Source of the DNA: Ectocarpus siliculosus | Lineage: Eukaryota; Sar; Phaeophyceae; Ectocarpales; Ectocarpaceae | Direction of reading: 5' to 3' | Assembly (NCBI GenBank): GCA_000310025.1 | Contig: FN649742.1 | Span: forward strand, 1,602,285 to 1,651,900 | DNA: 49,616 bases | Part shown: positions 26,101-37,244 of the stretch, piece after piece | How positions within the stretch are numbered: the stretch's first letter is position 1 | How the letters are laid out: each line of letters starts with the position of its first letter | The notes under the pieces: model-generated | The model's input: the letters and a program-made list of their open reading frames with translations, nothing else | Databases searched by the model: none | What the model was told of the DNA's origin: nothing | Position numbers and translations under genes: made by a program

Positions 26101-28694
26101 CCCTCCCCCATTTTCCTAGTGTGGACTTGTTGTATCAGCGGAAGAGTCTATGCATGGAAACTGAAAGACCGGCCTAAACGTTTAGCTTGCGCCCTCCCCC
26201 CCGCGTGCCCTACGTCGATTTTTGGTGTTGCAGGGAAGGGATTGGTGCAAACAAGGTGAAGGTCGCGCCTGAGATCTTGTGTCAGGTCGTGATGAAGCTC
26301 GTCGAGCAGCAGGGCGGCAGCATCAACTCTAGGTTGCTGGGGAGAGAGCTGAACAAGATTAGCGTCGACGAAGACGGTACGACAGCCCTCAGTGTCATCA
26401 AGGAGGTGAGGCCAGGCGAAGAACAGGACTACTGCTACATTTTTGCGGGGGGAAGGGGGCGGGGGGTTGAAGGAATCGGGGGTTAGGGAGATCACGTCGT
26501 GATTGAATAGTTAGAATTGTTACGGCCATTGGCTCGTTGCGGTAAGAGAAACTCGGTGTACATGACGAAGGAGACGATCGTGTTCATTTTTGGCAATGCG
26601 GATCAGTTTGTCTATGCATGCGAGCTTCGTTCTCATGGGAGACACCAGCAAGCGGTTCGAAAAGGAGCTTCTTCGCAGGCCGCCTGTATTTGGTCCAACC
26701 TGCAGGGCACGGAAGACGTCAGCTGACGCGCTCCGCTCTTTTTTTTCCCTTGGTGTGTGTGTGCGATGCACCGACTATTACGCAAGTTTGGCTGGGTGCT
26801 GCTTAATTTCATCGAAGTTTTTGTTCATACAAACTCCAAATTCCCTCCCGCTTTTGTCTATGGCTACACTCCATTTGGCAGGAACGTGTGCACTAACAAA
26901 TTCTGTGTGTGTGTCTCTCTGTCCCTGTCTTTGTCTATTTGGGTGCTTATCCATCTGACCTTCCATTTTTGCCGGGACTTTGTGTGGCACCGTACGGCTT
27001 GCGGTACGGTTCGGTTCGGTTCTGTTCGACAGAGGTGGCAGGTCCTCTCGAGGTTCGTGTTCGAGCACAGCGATATGTTCCAGGCCATCCTCCCTGTTAG
27101 CAACCCGACCAAGACCAAGGAGTACACCATCTCCAAAGTCGACAGCCAGGTGTGTGTAGCTGGCAGCAGCAGCAGCAGCTGCAGCTATCGGGCAGTGTAC
27201 GGTAGAGCGGGGTTGCTGCTGTAAATAGTTTTATGTGTCTTTTTATCTGCCACTGATGCTGCGTGGGCGACGTCGCTGCGACTGATAGTCTACGTTTCCA
27301 GAGTAGGTGATTTACTTCTTTGTTCTTGTTTACTGTTGTTGTTGTTGTTGCTGTTGCCGTTGCTTTCGAGTTGATGACGTGCCCTGTTTTGGGCCAAGCT
27401 CCCGCCTAGGAGACTGTAAATGTTGTCGGTCCGTCTGTCTGTCTCCCACACACCCCTCTATGCACGGCTTTCTTTGCACCAGAACTCGATGAAATCGCTC
27501 AAGCTTGGTGAGGTGATGGACGAGTCAGTGTCGGACGATGATGAGGCGTACACCGATGATGAAGAAGAGCTAGAGGAGGAAGAGCTAGTGGAGGAGGAAA
27601 ACATGGGCGGCGGAAGTGCGTGCGATGCCGACGAAGAACGAGTGACGGAAGAGAGGTGAGGGCGGTAGATGCTCCGCCGTGGCCGCAAGCGCTACTTGAG
27701 AAAGAGATGTCACGGGGTGGATTTTTACTATCGTTCTTTGCTTGTCTCCTCAGCCATCTGGTACTCCCGTGCGCGCACCTTGTGTACTTACTCTCCCTAT
27801 ACACGTCTTCCGTGTGTGTGAATGTGTCGGCTCAGCCTGTCTGGGGAGGTGATACCGCAGCTCAAGACACGCCTTCGGGAGAGGGGTCTGCCCGTCTCCG
27901 GCAAGAAGTCCGTCCTCGTAGCACGCCTACTGGACTCCATGGCCGGCGATTCCCGCCCGCCGCCGGCGCCGCGACGACGCGGCGATCCTCCCATCGTCGG
28001 CGCTGGCGCTACGCCCGAAGGCGAGGCTGTAGTAACGCCACCAGACGTGGGTAGGGGGCTTGGCCACGGGGACGCCAACGCGGCGGACGGCGGGGGCGGC
28101 GGCCGTGGTTTGCCGGGAGGATGGGCGGCAGCGGCGGCGGATGCCTTGCTCGCGGGCGACTCTTCTTACTTGAGACTAAATATGCCTAGCGGCGGCGGCA
28201 GCGGCGGCAGCGGGGGGAGAATGCAAGGCCATGCCGGAGGGCGGGGCAACGGCGGAGTAGTAGGCGACGGCAGCCCCGCCCCCCGGCCTCCGGGGCTTAC
28301 AGCGGAGAAGGCGGCGAAGGCCCGGCGGAAGAACGGGCACGCGGCCCTGGTGGGCCTGGTGTCCAGGTTGCTGAGTGAAGAGGCGCGGGCGCCGGGGTTC
28401 AGCGGGATCACGTCCTCGAGGCAGCTCGGGCGGCTGTTGGCGGCGCACCCCTCCCCGGAGAACCCGAACGAGACGGCGCTGATGTGCCTCAAGTCGAGGT
28501 GGCCCTCTTTGATGACCTTCGTGAAGTCCTGCCCGGAGTTCACCGTGACCGATATCGGCAAGGAGAAGGAGTTCGGGGTTGTCATGAACGAGAGGGGGGG
28601 GTGGGCGAGTCGGGGCGGCGAGGAGAGTAGACATCGCCCCGGCTCGGGCCAAGCCGTCGCGGCGGTGAACGATAGTGATGGCCGGCGACAATAA
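23157..28694 (+). CDS. NYN (PIN-like) ribonuclease with LOTUS-like and SAP domains
   Basis: Exons: 23157-23647, 24301-24445, 24999-25105, 25360-25457, 25729-25921, 26234-26405, 27033-27149, 27483-27655, 27836-28694, giving 784 aa from the ATG at 23157. The NYN fold is marked by VMVFIDGTWLYYSFF (D153), EKCIDIALAVEMM (D260) and VLVTGDKDFMPAM (D286, D288), the usual acidic metal-binding set, with RQKGRRVCLCSMRNSCNQAL following. Residues about 350-435 (VVMKLVEQQGGSINSRLLGR then SRFVFEHSDMF) resemble an OST-HTH/LOTUS-type winged helix. An acidic linker leads to a SAP motif (EVIPQLKTRLRERGLPVSGK, about 502-535). The C-terminus may hold a second helical LOTUS-like unit (GHAALVGLVSRLLSEEARAP). NYN proteins cleave RNA; target and location are unknown. 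SAP suggests nucleic-acid or chromatin contact. The N-terminus is Gly/Pro/Arg-rich, and the true start may be in an upstream exon. Exon 7 could also start at 27042. Confidence 0.85.
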
Positions 28695-30310
28695 TAGTTG
28701 TAGAAAAGTTTCGACGACACAGCACGAAACAGTGCCCGTGGCGGAACTTTTTTTGAGACATGTTTGATGAGAGACGAGCGAATCATCCACCCCTTTTTGT
28801 GTTGTGCAACGCGACAGACATTATCGTACGCTTGGTTGTATCTTCAGCAACGTGACAGACACTGCTTGTCGGTTCATGGTTTCCGATGTTTTTTTACGTT
28901 ATCATGCGACCATAGCTGTTGGATCAAAAATAGGTTGAAAGAGGGAATCGTGGCTGTCGATTCGGCGCAGGAACAGAGTGTGGACGGACGGGCACTTCGT
29001 GTAAATAGAGGCTCTTCGTTACATCGGTGTCAGTGAAGAGCTGTCTCTCGAACTTGCCTTTCCCTCTGAGTTTCCAGCACGGACACCGAGAGGGAAATGT
29101 TTACACCAAACAGATGGCTGTTGTACCTGCGTAACACTTGCCTGCATCATATAAAAAGGGTTTTTGTTGTCTTCACATTAAACACCGTTCCGGTTTCTGC
29201 TCAGTACCTTCTAATGTCCGTACTGAACTGGTGGTCCAACTGACAAGGACGCCTTCCGTGGTCACAAGTCAACTACCCCCGAAAAAGGGGGTACACGTTT
29301 GTTTCTAGATAAAAAAACAAAAATGGACCCCAGAAAGTCCTTCAAGACGCGATTTGTTACCCAACGAAAGAAAAAAAGCTAACCAGGACACGATCGACCC
29401 CGGTCCAAAAAAGGGGTAAAAGAGGGTACAAAATTATGTTGCATTTGTCGATATTCGGTTGCAGAGGCTTAGGGTCTGGTAAGACTGACTGTGTACAGCC
29501 GTGAAGAACAGCAGCTCCCTGATGGTTTGCTTGTGCTAGATTGCTTGGTAGTTTTCAGCGAACGTCAGACCTGCTGAAAGGAGGTCCTTACTAAAAACAA
29601 GATGATAGAAGGCTGATGGTGCAGGTCAGTAGTCTTATCTATCTGTTTACTTACGTGAGTGATCTATCCGTGCTACGCACGGCGGTACAGCATCAGTGAG
29701 CAATCAAGGTAACAGAAGCAAGCGTGGTGTGCTACACCTCATTGACAGGTGTGCGGAGGTGCACTACTACTACTACTACTGTGGACGTGAGTCAACAGCC
29801 AAATTAAACGTGGAATTTGGTTCAAAGATAAACAATGAGAAAAATATGTTGTACAACAGTTTTGTTGTAATGTTGACCTGGGCAGGAAACAGAGTGAGCT
29901 CCGGTGGGGGGCGTGCGCTCGGCCTGGTCAGTCAGCGTTTTTATCGATCACCGACAAACTACGAAGAACCCTTGAGTACCTGTCCGAAACCGTTCCGGAA
30001 CCGTTCTTGGAACCAGCTGCCTTTCTATAAAGAAGACCAAAAGTACTCTGTTGTTTCGGAAACGTTCCGGGAACCTTGCTAATGTTAATCTTGCCCTGGA
30101 CTTTTCCTGAGAACGTTCCTGAGAGCCTGAGAACGTTCCTGAGAATGTCCGAAAACAAAACATTCTTTGATACAAACCGTTACTACGTAATCTATTGACT
30201 CCATCCATCGGTCGGTGTATGTATCGTTCTACACACCTTTCCTGAAAATTGTTCTTCAAGTTGAAGGTACACTTCCTTATATCTTATCATACCGCGTTTA
30301 GTGTGCCATG
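28695..30310. other. Intergenic region after the NYN gene
   Basis: It begins with the probable 3' UTR. No frame with protein character is seen. It includes an (ACT) repeat near 29763-29780 and the palindrome cluster at 29986-30150. A TATA-like tatataaaaag-type string near 29150 was noted but has no gene behind it. Confidence 0.55.
29986..30150. promoter_or_regulatory. Cluster of GAA/TTC palindromes (heat-shock-element-like)
   Basis: Several near-palindromes of GAAnnTTC/TTCnnGAA type: ccgttccggaaccg, gttcttggaacc, aacgttccgggaacc and two copies of cctgagaacgttcctgaga (30106-30124, 30126-30144). The spacing resembles heat shock elements, but some pairs have three rather than two bases between half-sites. 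The nearest downstream plus gene is the DNAJC25-like gene, about 1 kb away. Binding is inferred only. Confidence 0.4.
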
Positions 30311-30596
30311 TCACGCTAAAAGGTCGAAAATGGTAACCTGGCTTGCTCTCGAGCTAGACCTCACGCAAATCAATTTCACTCTCTGTTTACACATTGGACA
30401 CGTGGGGTTGTTGGGCTCCAGGATAACCCGTAGAGCACAGCTGCCGCAGATGCTACCGTGCCGTCAACCCATGTACAAACAAAAAGTCCACAACGTTCTC
30501 CGTGCAAATCTTGCAGGCGGCATCGCCCTCTGCAGCAACTCTTTTTGTGTGCTGATCCACATTCATCATAGATAGGCGCAGTAGTACTTGTAGCCT
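30311..30596 (-). pseudogene. Broken C3HC4 RING-finger fragment
   Basis: After an AG at 30598-30597 the minus frame reads NVDQHTKRVAAEGDAACKIC and TENVVDFLFV, the first half of a RING finger, then hits a stop near 30454-30452. The second half continues in another frame as HGSICGSCALRVILEP, NNPTCPMCKQRV and on to a stop at 30313-30311. The third metal ligand (Cys in the expected C-x-H) is missing at the junction. A frameshift plus ligand loss favour a pseudogene; a sequencing error is the alternative. No other exons of the gene are secure, although the minus frame at about 30780-31000 (IAETLEKSSELWREATKRYD) may be another remnant. Confidence 0.5.
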
Positions 30597-31185
30597 CTAC
30601 CACCCACGCGCTCGCACTCGCGGTCTACTGAAGGCCTGATGGAGCCTTGTCTCTCGAATGTGCTTGATTGTCTTCATCTTCTTCATAGCTTGCGTCATAT
30701 TGTCTTTCTTGGCCTGGCAGGCGGAACACTCCTTGAGAATGATGAGCAAAAAGCAAAAAGAAACGTACAGCATACAGCCTCAGCAGCTGTACAACATCTT
30801 CGGTTTGTGTGTTGTTGTCGGAGGATCTTGATCGTCAAGGCAGGATGATCTTTGAGAATAATCATATCTCTTCGTTGCTTCGCGCCAGAGTTCGCTGCTT
30901 TTCTCCAGAGTCTCGGCGATAGTATAGATGATGCCGAAATCACAACCAGCAAGATTTTCAGACGTCGCGCGCGACGCGCGACCGTAGAAGAGAGCAGATT
31001 GCACCGCTCAAATCTGAAACCGTTTTTACTTCCTCCTCACTTCCTCCGCCACCGCCGGGGGCACGCAGATGCGAATAAACCACGGAGCCCCCGTCAGAAT
31101 CAGCGCCGCGCACGCTCACACAGCTCAGCAGCTGGGCAGTGGGAGTGCCTCCGCCGCCTTGAATCTCGCGCAACGCTCTGTCAGC
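30597..31185. other. Region upstream of the DNAJC25-like gene
   Basis: It presumably contains the promoter and 5' UTR of the plus-strand J-protein gene, overlapping possible remnants of the broken minus-strand RING gene. A frame in phase with the J-protein extends upstream to an ATG at 31069, but a signal sequence fits the ATG at 31186 better. Confidence 0.4.
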
Positions 31186-34100
31186 ATGGCGCGGAAGAGG
31201 ATGAGAGTGATGTCTCCTCAGGCTATTTTCTTCGTGGTAGCAATCGCGGTGGCTGCTTTCTCAGGGTTTGCGGAGGCGTTCAAAGACCCGCACAACAAGT
31301 TCTGCGGCGAGGACGAGTGCTATGCGGTGCTGGGCCTCCAGCGCGGAGCCGACAAGGCTGACATCAAGAAGGCTTACCGCACGATCTCGCTGGACGTTCA
31401 CCCTGACAAGAACCCGACCGCTGCGGCGAAGGAAAAGTTCACGGTGCGATTGATTGCGTCGTCTTTGCGAGAATCTCTCCGTGCGTGTGACATTTTTGCG
31501 CAAGAACTCGCTTGCCTGTAGGGTGCTGGTGTGCTGGCCGTCGGCTTCACATGTGTGAACGTTTGAACCACCAGCGACCGCTCAATCACGAAGGATGGAC
31601 ACCACCATGCCCCGCGGGTGCAAATTGATGCATTCTTGACTCTTTGTAGGTTTTGAGTCTCGGCAACGCTCTGTGTCTATCTCTATCTCACCCTACAGCG
31701 GTGTTCCTCCACGCTATGGTATCTATGGTCGCATTTGACTGGTACTAGGCAGTTGGTGCAGACACAACTATTTTACAAATAACGATACTCTTGTACTCCA
31801 CGGTTCCGCCTCCTTGCTCCATTGCATGCCAAAAGAGCAGTTTTGCCCGCCTATTAAACAACAGCAGTGGTCTTTATTCGCCCCCAGTGAGAGTTCCTCG
31901 CGCGTTGTTTGTGATCACAGCTGCAGTGCGCTGGCAAAATCGATCCATCTTTGCGCCTCCACTATCTGGAGATCAGCAGAGAACCTTTTTCTTTTGGGTG
32001 CTGTGGGCGCATCACGGTACCGTTGTTGCTGCTTGGGAGCACACCGGTAACGGCAACGGAGGATAGTACGTAGAAGTATTAGCTTTTCACGCAGCGAGTG
32101 GTCATGGGTTTGAGTGCGAGTTTGGCTGTACTGCTGTAGGCTTGACATAGACGAATGTGGTTTCGTGGTTTCCAACTGGACGAACAGCAGCACATACGGT
32201 ACGGTATCAGTTGTTCTATCCGCATTCGTTTCGGCCTTGCTCTACGATTACCAGTACGTACGTAGCAGTACGTACGTTGGATTTCCTTGTGTAAGGTGGT
32301 GTAGGCTTGTATGTTGTGTGCTTGGTGCATGGTCTGCAACTTTGATAGGTACAGATTACCAACAGCAGTCCGCGTGAACCACGACCGTACAAACACAAAG
32401 GAAGGAGTGTGGTGCTCCGCTGATACCGTCAACACCTGTAAGGGAATGCACACGTACCTCTTTACGGCAGCTCGAAAGAGCTCAATCTTAGATTTGGGGG
32501 TCGGTGAGATCGGACCTGGTGCGATCTCATGGACCTCGGTGCCGAAAGTCGATTTACATCTTGCCGCTCTTGTTTTTTTCGCGCACACCCGGGGCCATCT
32601 CTCCGCCGCTCACGGTATTTAGAGCCAGATTATTCCACTCAACGAACGGGCAAGGTCCACTGATGCTACATGTACATAATGTCGCGGTGTCGGACGAAAC
32701 ACTTTTATCGGAGCTTCCCGGTACCCTGCAGGGGGGAAGCTAGCTTTAGCTTTGTTGACTTCTCTCTGATGTGGAGAAGGGGCGTGCGTAGCAGAGTACC
32801 GCGTGCCCGCGGGGAAGGTGATATTCTAAGTCACATGCCGCAACGTGACCTTGCTAGGTAATATATGCATAGCGTACAATCAAAGAGAGAAAACCCGTTC
32901 GAGATACAATCGTTGCTAAGCTCGAATTTACCGGCAGTACAATCGAAAATTGATGGACGGGTATGCATGTGCTAACGATGTTGGTTTTCCCGTGCGGGCT
33001 TCAAATCTATGCGCGAGTGTTTTTGTCAAACCCCTCTCGCGCCTTTTGTATGTGTTCGTCCCACATCTAGTCTGGCGCCGGTCTCCACACTCCACACCTT
33101 TCGATTCGTACCATGGGGATGATTTGTTTTCCTCGTGAAAATACCACCCCACCGTCATGACACAAATAACCTTTTTTGGTATTGTACTCAGTACCACTTT
33201 TTTTGTGTCTTGCGTCTCACACACGACCACCCCTATCGCCGCGACGGACGCAAGCAGAAAGTGGCCAAGGCTTACGGTGTCTTCATGGACGAGGAGCTGA
33301 ACAAGAAGTACCACTTCTTCCTTGACCACCCGGTGAGCCGATCGGACAAAAGCCGGCGAGCAGATTGGGTAGGGTTCGGTAGCTCCAAAGCCGTTTGCGG
33401 GGCGAGCGGCATATTGTTGATGATGCGAAGCAGGAGCCTGCTTGCCGTGCATTTGGCCAGGAGAGAGAGAGAATGCCGGCTGCGATGAGCGGGATACCAC
33501 CCGATTGCAAACTTTGCAAGCAGGCGAAGTTACATTTCTCGGTATTACAGCCCCGTCTTCCGCAAGCAGGTGTGACGTGATTCGCCTGGACATGTATACA
33601 AGGCCCAGAAATTCGGAGGAAAATACCAGTTACAGCAAGAGGATCTCCCGCCCGCACCACACCACACCACACCCACACCCACACCCACACCCACACCCAC
33701 ACCCATATCGGATCCTATTTTGTCAGGACGCCTACTGGCTCGAGTACGGCCACCACTGGGTCATGCGCTACGCATCCGCTTCGGACGTGCGCGGCGTCCT
33801 CCTCGGCCTTCTCGTGCTCGTGTCGTTCTTCGCCTACGGCATCCAGCACACGCGGTACACGACCGCCGTGAGGTATCTCCGGAAGGCGGCCGAGAAGAAC
33901 CTGGGACCTAAGTCGGGAGGCAACGCGGCGGTGAGACCAGGGGGGGGGNNNNNNNNNNNNNNNNNNNNNNNNNNNNNNNNNNNNNNNNNNNNNNNNNNNN
34001 NNNNNNNNNNNNNNNNNNNNNNNNNNNNNNNNNNNNNNNNNNNNNNNNAAAAAAAAAAGAAAAATAAATTTGGAATTTTTTTTTTTAGGGAGGTTTTTGG

Positions 34101-37100
34101 GTGGGGGTGGGGAAAAAAGGGGTTTTTGGGTTAATTTTTTTTTTGGGAGGGGGGGGGGTTTTTTTTGGGTTTTTTTGGTTTGGTTTTTTTTTGGGAGAGG
34201 GGAAAAAAAAAAAGGGGGAAAAGAAGGGGGGGGGGTTTTTTGGAAAAGGGGGGGGAAAAAAAAGGGGGAAAAAAGGGGGGGGAAAAGGGGGGGGGAAAAC
34301 CGGGGGGGGGGGGGGGGGGGGGGGGCGTACGCTTATGTTTTGCATGCCTCAGCGGTTAAGACCATTGACCACGCGCCCTCGAGAGGATGGAGCATTGAGG
34401 TGAGACCACAGGGGCGTGTGGGTAAGTCATGGTAGTACATACGGGGGGGAAGTTGATCAAAAGGTTGGGATGGGAGGTGTGCTACGAACTAACGCGCCGC
34501 GATTGTGGCGGCCGTCTTTATCCCAAAGGCCTTTCGATGGTTTGCAGTCAGTCGCCTTGGCCCCTTCTGGGTCTGTCTTCTCTAGGGGTAAGCATGCAGC
34601 TTGTGGCCGCAAATGCAAATGGTCGCAGCACGACGTTCGTACAGCGGTAGCAATTCTTTTTTCTCTGTGCGTGCGGTCTCTCGCGTCTCGGGTGCTTCTT
34701 GCAGATACTTGGGGGTCAGTTTTTTTGTTACGTCCGAGATAACCACCAAGCGTTGCGTTGCCGCCTTCCCATAGGTGCCTTGCCTTTGTGCTATGTAGAC
34801 CTTACCTTTGTGCCGCGTCTGGTTATCGCGCCCCCCCTCCCTCCATGCCTATGTTGATCGTTGTGTTGTCGGGTCGTCCGTTCGAAACGGCACGCGGCAC
34901 GCAGACCATGCAGCTGAGGAGGGAGGCGGAAGCCCTGCTCGCCGAGCGAAAGGGAGAGGCCCAGGGGGGCAAGAAGAACGGGGTCGGCTCTAAAGGTACG
35001 CAGGGGTGTGGTGATGTCGCTGCTTTCTGCAAAGGAAAGACAGAAGGAGGTGACAGCAGCAGCGGCACCGATCACTTGATGACTCCCTTTTCGAGCTGTC
35101 GGTGCAGAGTAGAGTAGGCGTAGGCAAAACAGGAATGGGCTTGTCAGAGCTACGGCAGGGGTTGAAACAAGGCCGTACTCGTGCCAAGGGTACATAGGTT
35201 ATGGCAGTAGCATACAACAGCAGCAGTGTGTCACCAACAACAGGGCCCGTTCAACCAACGAAGCGGCCTCCTTGTGCACACGTTGCGAGTAACAGCACGG
35301 AGAACGCCGTTTTCGAGTAGATGTACCCCATTTTTCCTAGAATTGAGCATCCAACACCGAAAGGGGGATCTCGACGTCGTGCTCGAGAAGCCAGCGCTTT
35401 GTTGCCGTACTGTTGACGCTCGGCCGTCCGCCTCCTCTCAAAACGAAGCAGGGAGCAAGGTAGTAAAGCAGAGCCGCAAGGAAAAGGAGGCCGAGCTGGC
35501 GGAGGTGATCGCTGAGCTCTCGCTGCAGGTGGAGATCAAGGGCAGCTGCCGCAAGCCCACGTGGAGAGACCAGCCGGTGGTGCTCCTCGCCATGCTTCCC
35601 GTCCACACTGCTACGTGAGAGAAAGGCTGCGCAGATTTGCAGCAGGACTGTTGTTAACTACAGCGTGTAAATGCGGTGCCAATAAATAGTGCGTTCTGTC
35701 TGTGTTTTTTGTTCTAGCGCAAACAAGTTCGCGTTTTTCCTCAGGGATGACTTGACCTATGGTGGTCACTGGCACGAGCAAAAGCAAAAAGAAGAAGGTT
35801 TCAGGTTGCGTGCGAGGCAAGTCAAGTTGAGCCAGTGCCCCACCAAACAGACTTTCAAGCCGCTACATATCGTTCAACATGTGCATATATTTATCAATCG
35901 ACAATTTGTTTTGTGTTTTTTCCCACCCGTATCCGTACAACACGCACGGGTTTGTGGTCACCCTCCTTCCTCCCATGTCCAGTTACCTGTGGCACAAGTT
36001 TCAGCTGGTGACGTCGAAGCTGACGAAGAGGGAGGTGACGGCGTCGGAGCGAGAGTACTGGGCCCGCCGTTCGGTGGGGAGTAGCACGTGGGACGATCTT
36101 GACGCCGAGACCAGGTGCGGACAGTAGTGTTTACGCAGGTTTTTCTAATTTAGCAAACATGCTGGATAAAGTATAGAAATTGCCATGTTGTGGTTGTGGT
36201 TATAGAGTTCTTCGTTTTTTTTCATATTGATCTCACGTTCTTTGCGTAGGCAGTCCGCAGTAGCCTACGCAGTTTTTTATTGTGCAAACATACTCGATAA
36301 AGTGTAGAATCGGCTAAGCTGGGGTTAGGGTCTGCGTGTCCCCTGCCTCGTAATAATCTTACTTTCTTTGCGTAGGTGGTCCGGTGAGGAAGCGAGTGTA
36401 TTGATCGCCCCCGAAAACAGGACGATCTTGTCTCACGTGTGTTTTGTTTGGATACAGCGGCTGTGGCTCCGATGTACAAAAGGAGGGTGGTGTGACAGAG
36501 GTCTTCGACCCTCGTGTATCAGAGCCCCCTCTTGTACTGGAATAAGCTGGACAGGAGCACAATCAATCCAACGTTAGATGCACTGGTATTTAGAAACAGG
36601 GGCATGATACATGAAGTGCAGAGAACCATTTTTCACTGCTGTGTTATCAAACAAGAGTCGAGCCATGTGGTGCACAGCAACGGACAGCGCGGACAATGTA
36701 GCTGCCAGGACACCGCAAGCATGTAGCCCTTCGAAGTCCCTGGGAGAGCGAAGATCCGTTGCCCTCATCTGACCCGGTCCTTATCCCCCAAGGCGGTATC
36801 TCTGCCTCCCAGCAAGATACCCCCTTGAATCCTTGAACGCACTGTTGGGTGTGTGTGTACAAAATAAGAAGCTTGTTTTAGATACACGAGAAGTTTCGTT
36901 TGCCCAGAGAGTGGTGCATCATATGTTGCTGGTGATGCATGTCCGCATTCCGTGTAACTTCTGATCTGGACCCCGCCATTACGGCCACCGCGGGTTCCGC
37001 ATCCGGCGACCTCCCTCCTGCCCGGAAAATATGGGACGGTTTCGGCCACCTCCGACGGTGCAGGGCTACGGCCTCGGAAGGCGACGCTTGGAGGGGGGGC

Positions 37101-37244
37101 GAAGCGATGGAGGATTGGAAGGAGGCACACCTTTATGGGGGGGGGGCGACGTCCTCTTCGAAGGGGCTTCGGAAGCGCAACAAGGTCGCCAGCGGGAGCA
37201 TGATGAAGGGGGTGCTAGGGGAAGGGCCGGAGGTAGAATACTAG
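31186..37244 (+). CDS. DNAJC25: DNAJC25-like ER membrane J-domain protein
   Basis: Exons: 31186-31443, 33258-33332, 33727-33930, 34905-34995, 35452-35614, 35983-36114, 37064-37244; phases agree and give 367 aa, close to human DNAJC25 (360). Residues 11-31 are a hydrophobic signal/anchor. The J domain spans about 45-111 with HPD at 72-74 ([10 protein letters not shown]) and continues [20 protein letters not shown] and FLDHP. A second membrane segment is at 132-151 ([20 protein letters not shown]) and a third at about 251-267 ([18 protein letters not shown]); REYWARRSV and a WKEAHLYGG tail follow. By family, it is a type of Hsp70 co-chaperone anchored in the ER membrane. The last exon was chosen by phase and by resemblance to the family tail and is the weakest. 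Intron 3 contains a 100-N gap that could hide an exon. The intron before the last exon contains a duplicated acceptor region. Confidence 0.86.
33655..33705 (+). repeat. ACACCC hexanucleotide repeat
   Basis: Tandem CCACA/ACACCC units just upstream of the acceptor of J-protein exon 3 (33727), probably forming part of its pyrimidine tract. The unit is not the TTTAGGG-type telomere repeat. Confidence 0.9.
33941..34325. other. 100-N gap with low-quality flank
   Basis: G run, then N at 33949-34048, then about 275 bp made almost only of A, G and T homopolymers, ending in a 26-base G run. C is nearly absent. This is base-calling noise at a contig end, inside intron 3 of the DNAJC25-like gene. Confidence 0.9.
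36138..36389 (+). repeat. Diverged tandem duplication including a splice acceptor
   Basis: Two units about 126 bp apart share gcaaacatRctSgataaagt, a tgatct/taatct plus ttctttgcgtag acceptor (ending at 36249 and 36375), and the following gcagtccg/gtggtccg. They lie in the last intron of the DNAJC25-like gene. Either acceptor is phase-compatible with the upstream donor at 36115, giving alternative C-termini. Confidence 0.7.

Noticed and set aside
33655-33705. ACACCC array as an interstitial telomere repeat.
   Set aside because: The unit does not match TTTAGGG- or TTAGGG-type telomere repeats and is short and impure; it is an ordinary microsatellite.
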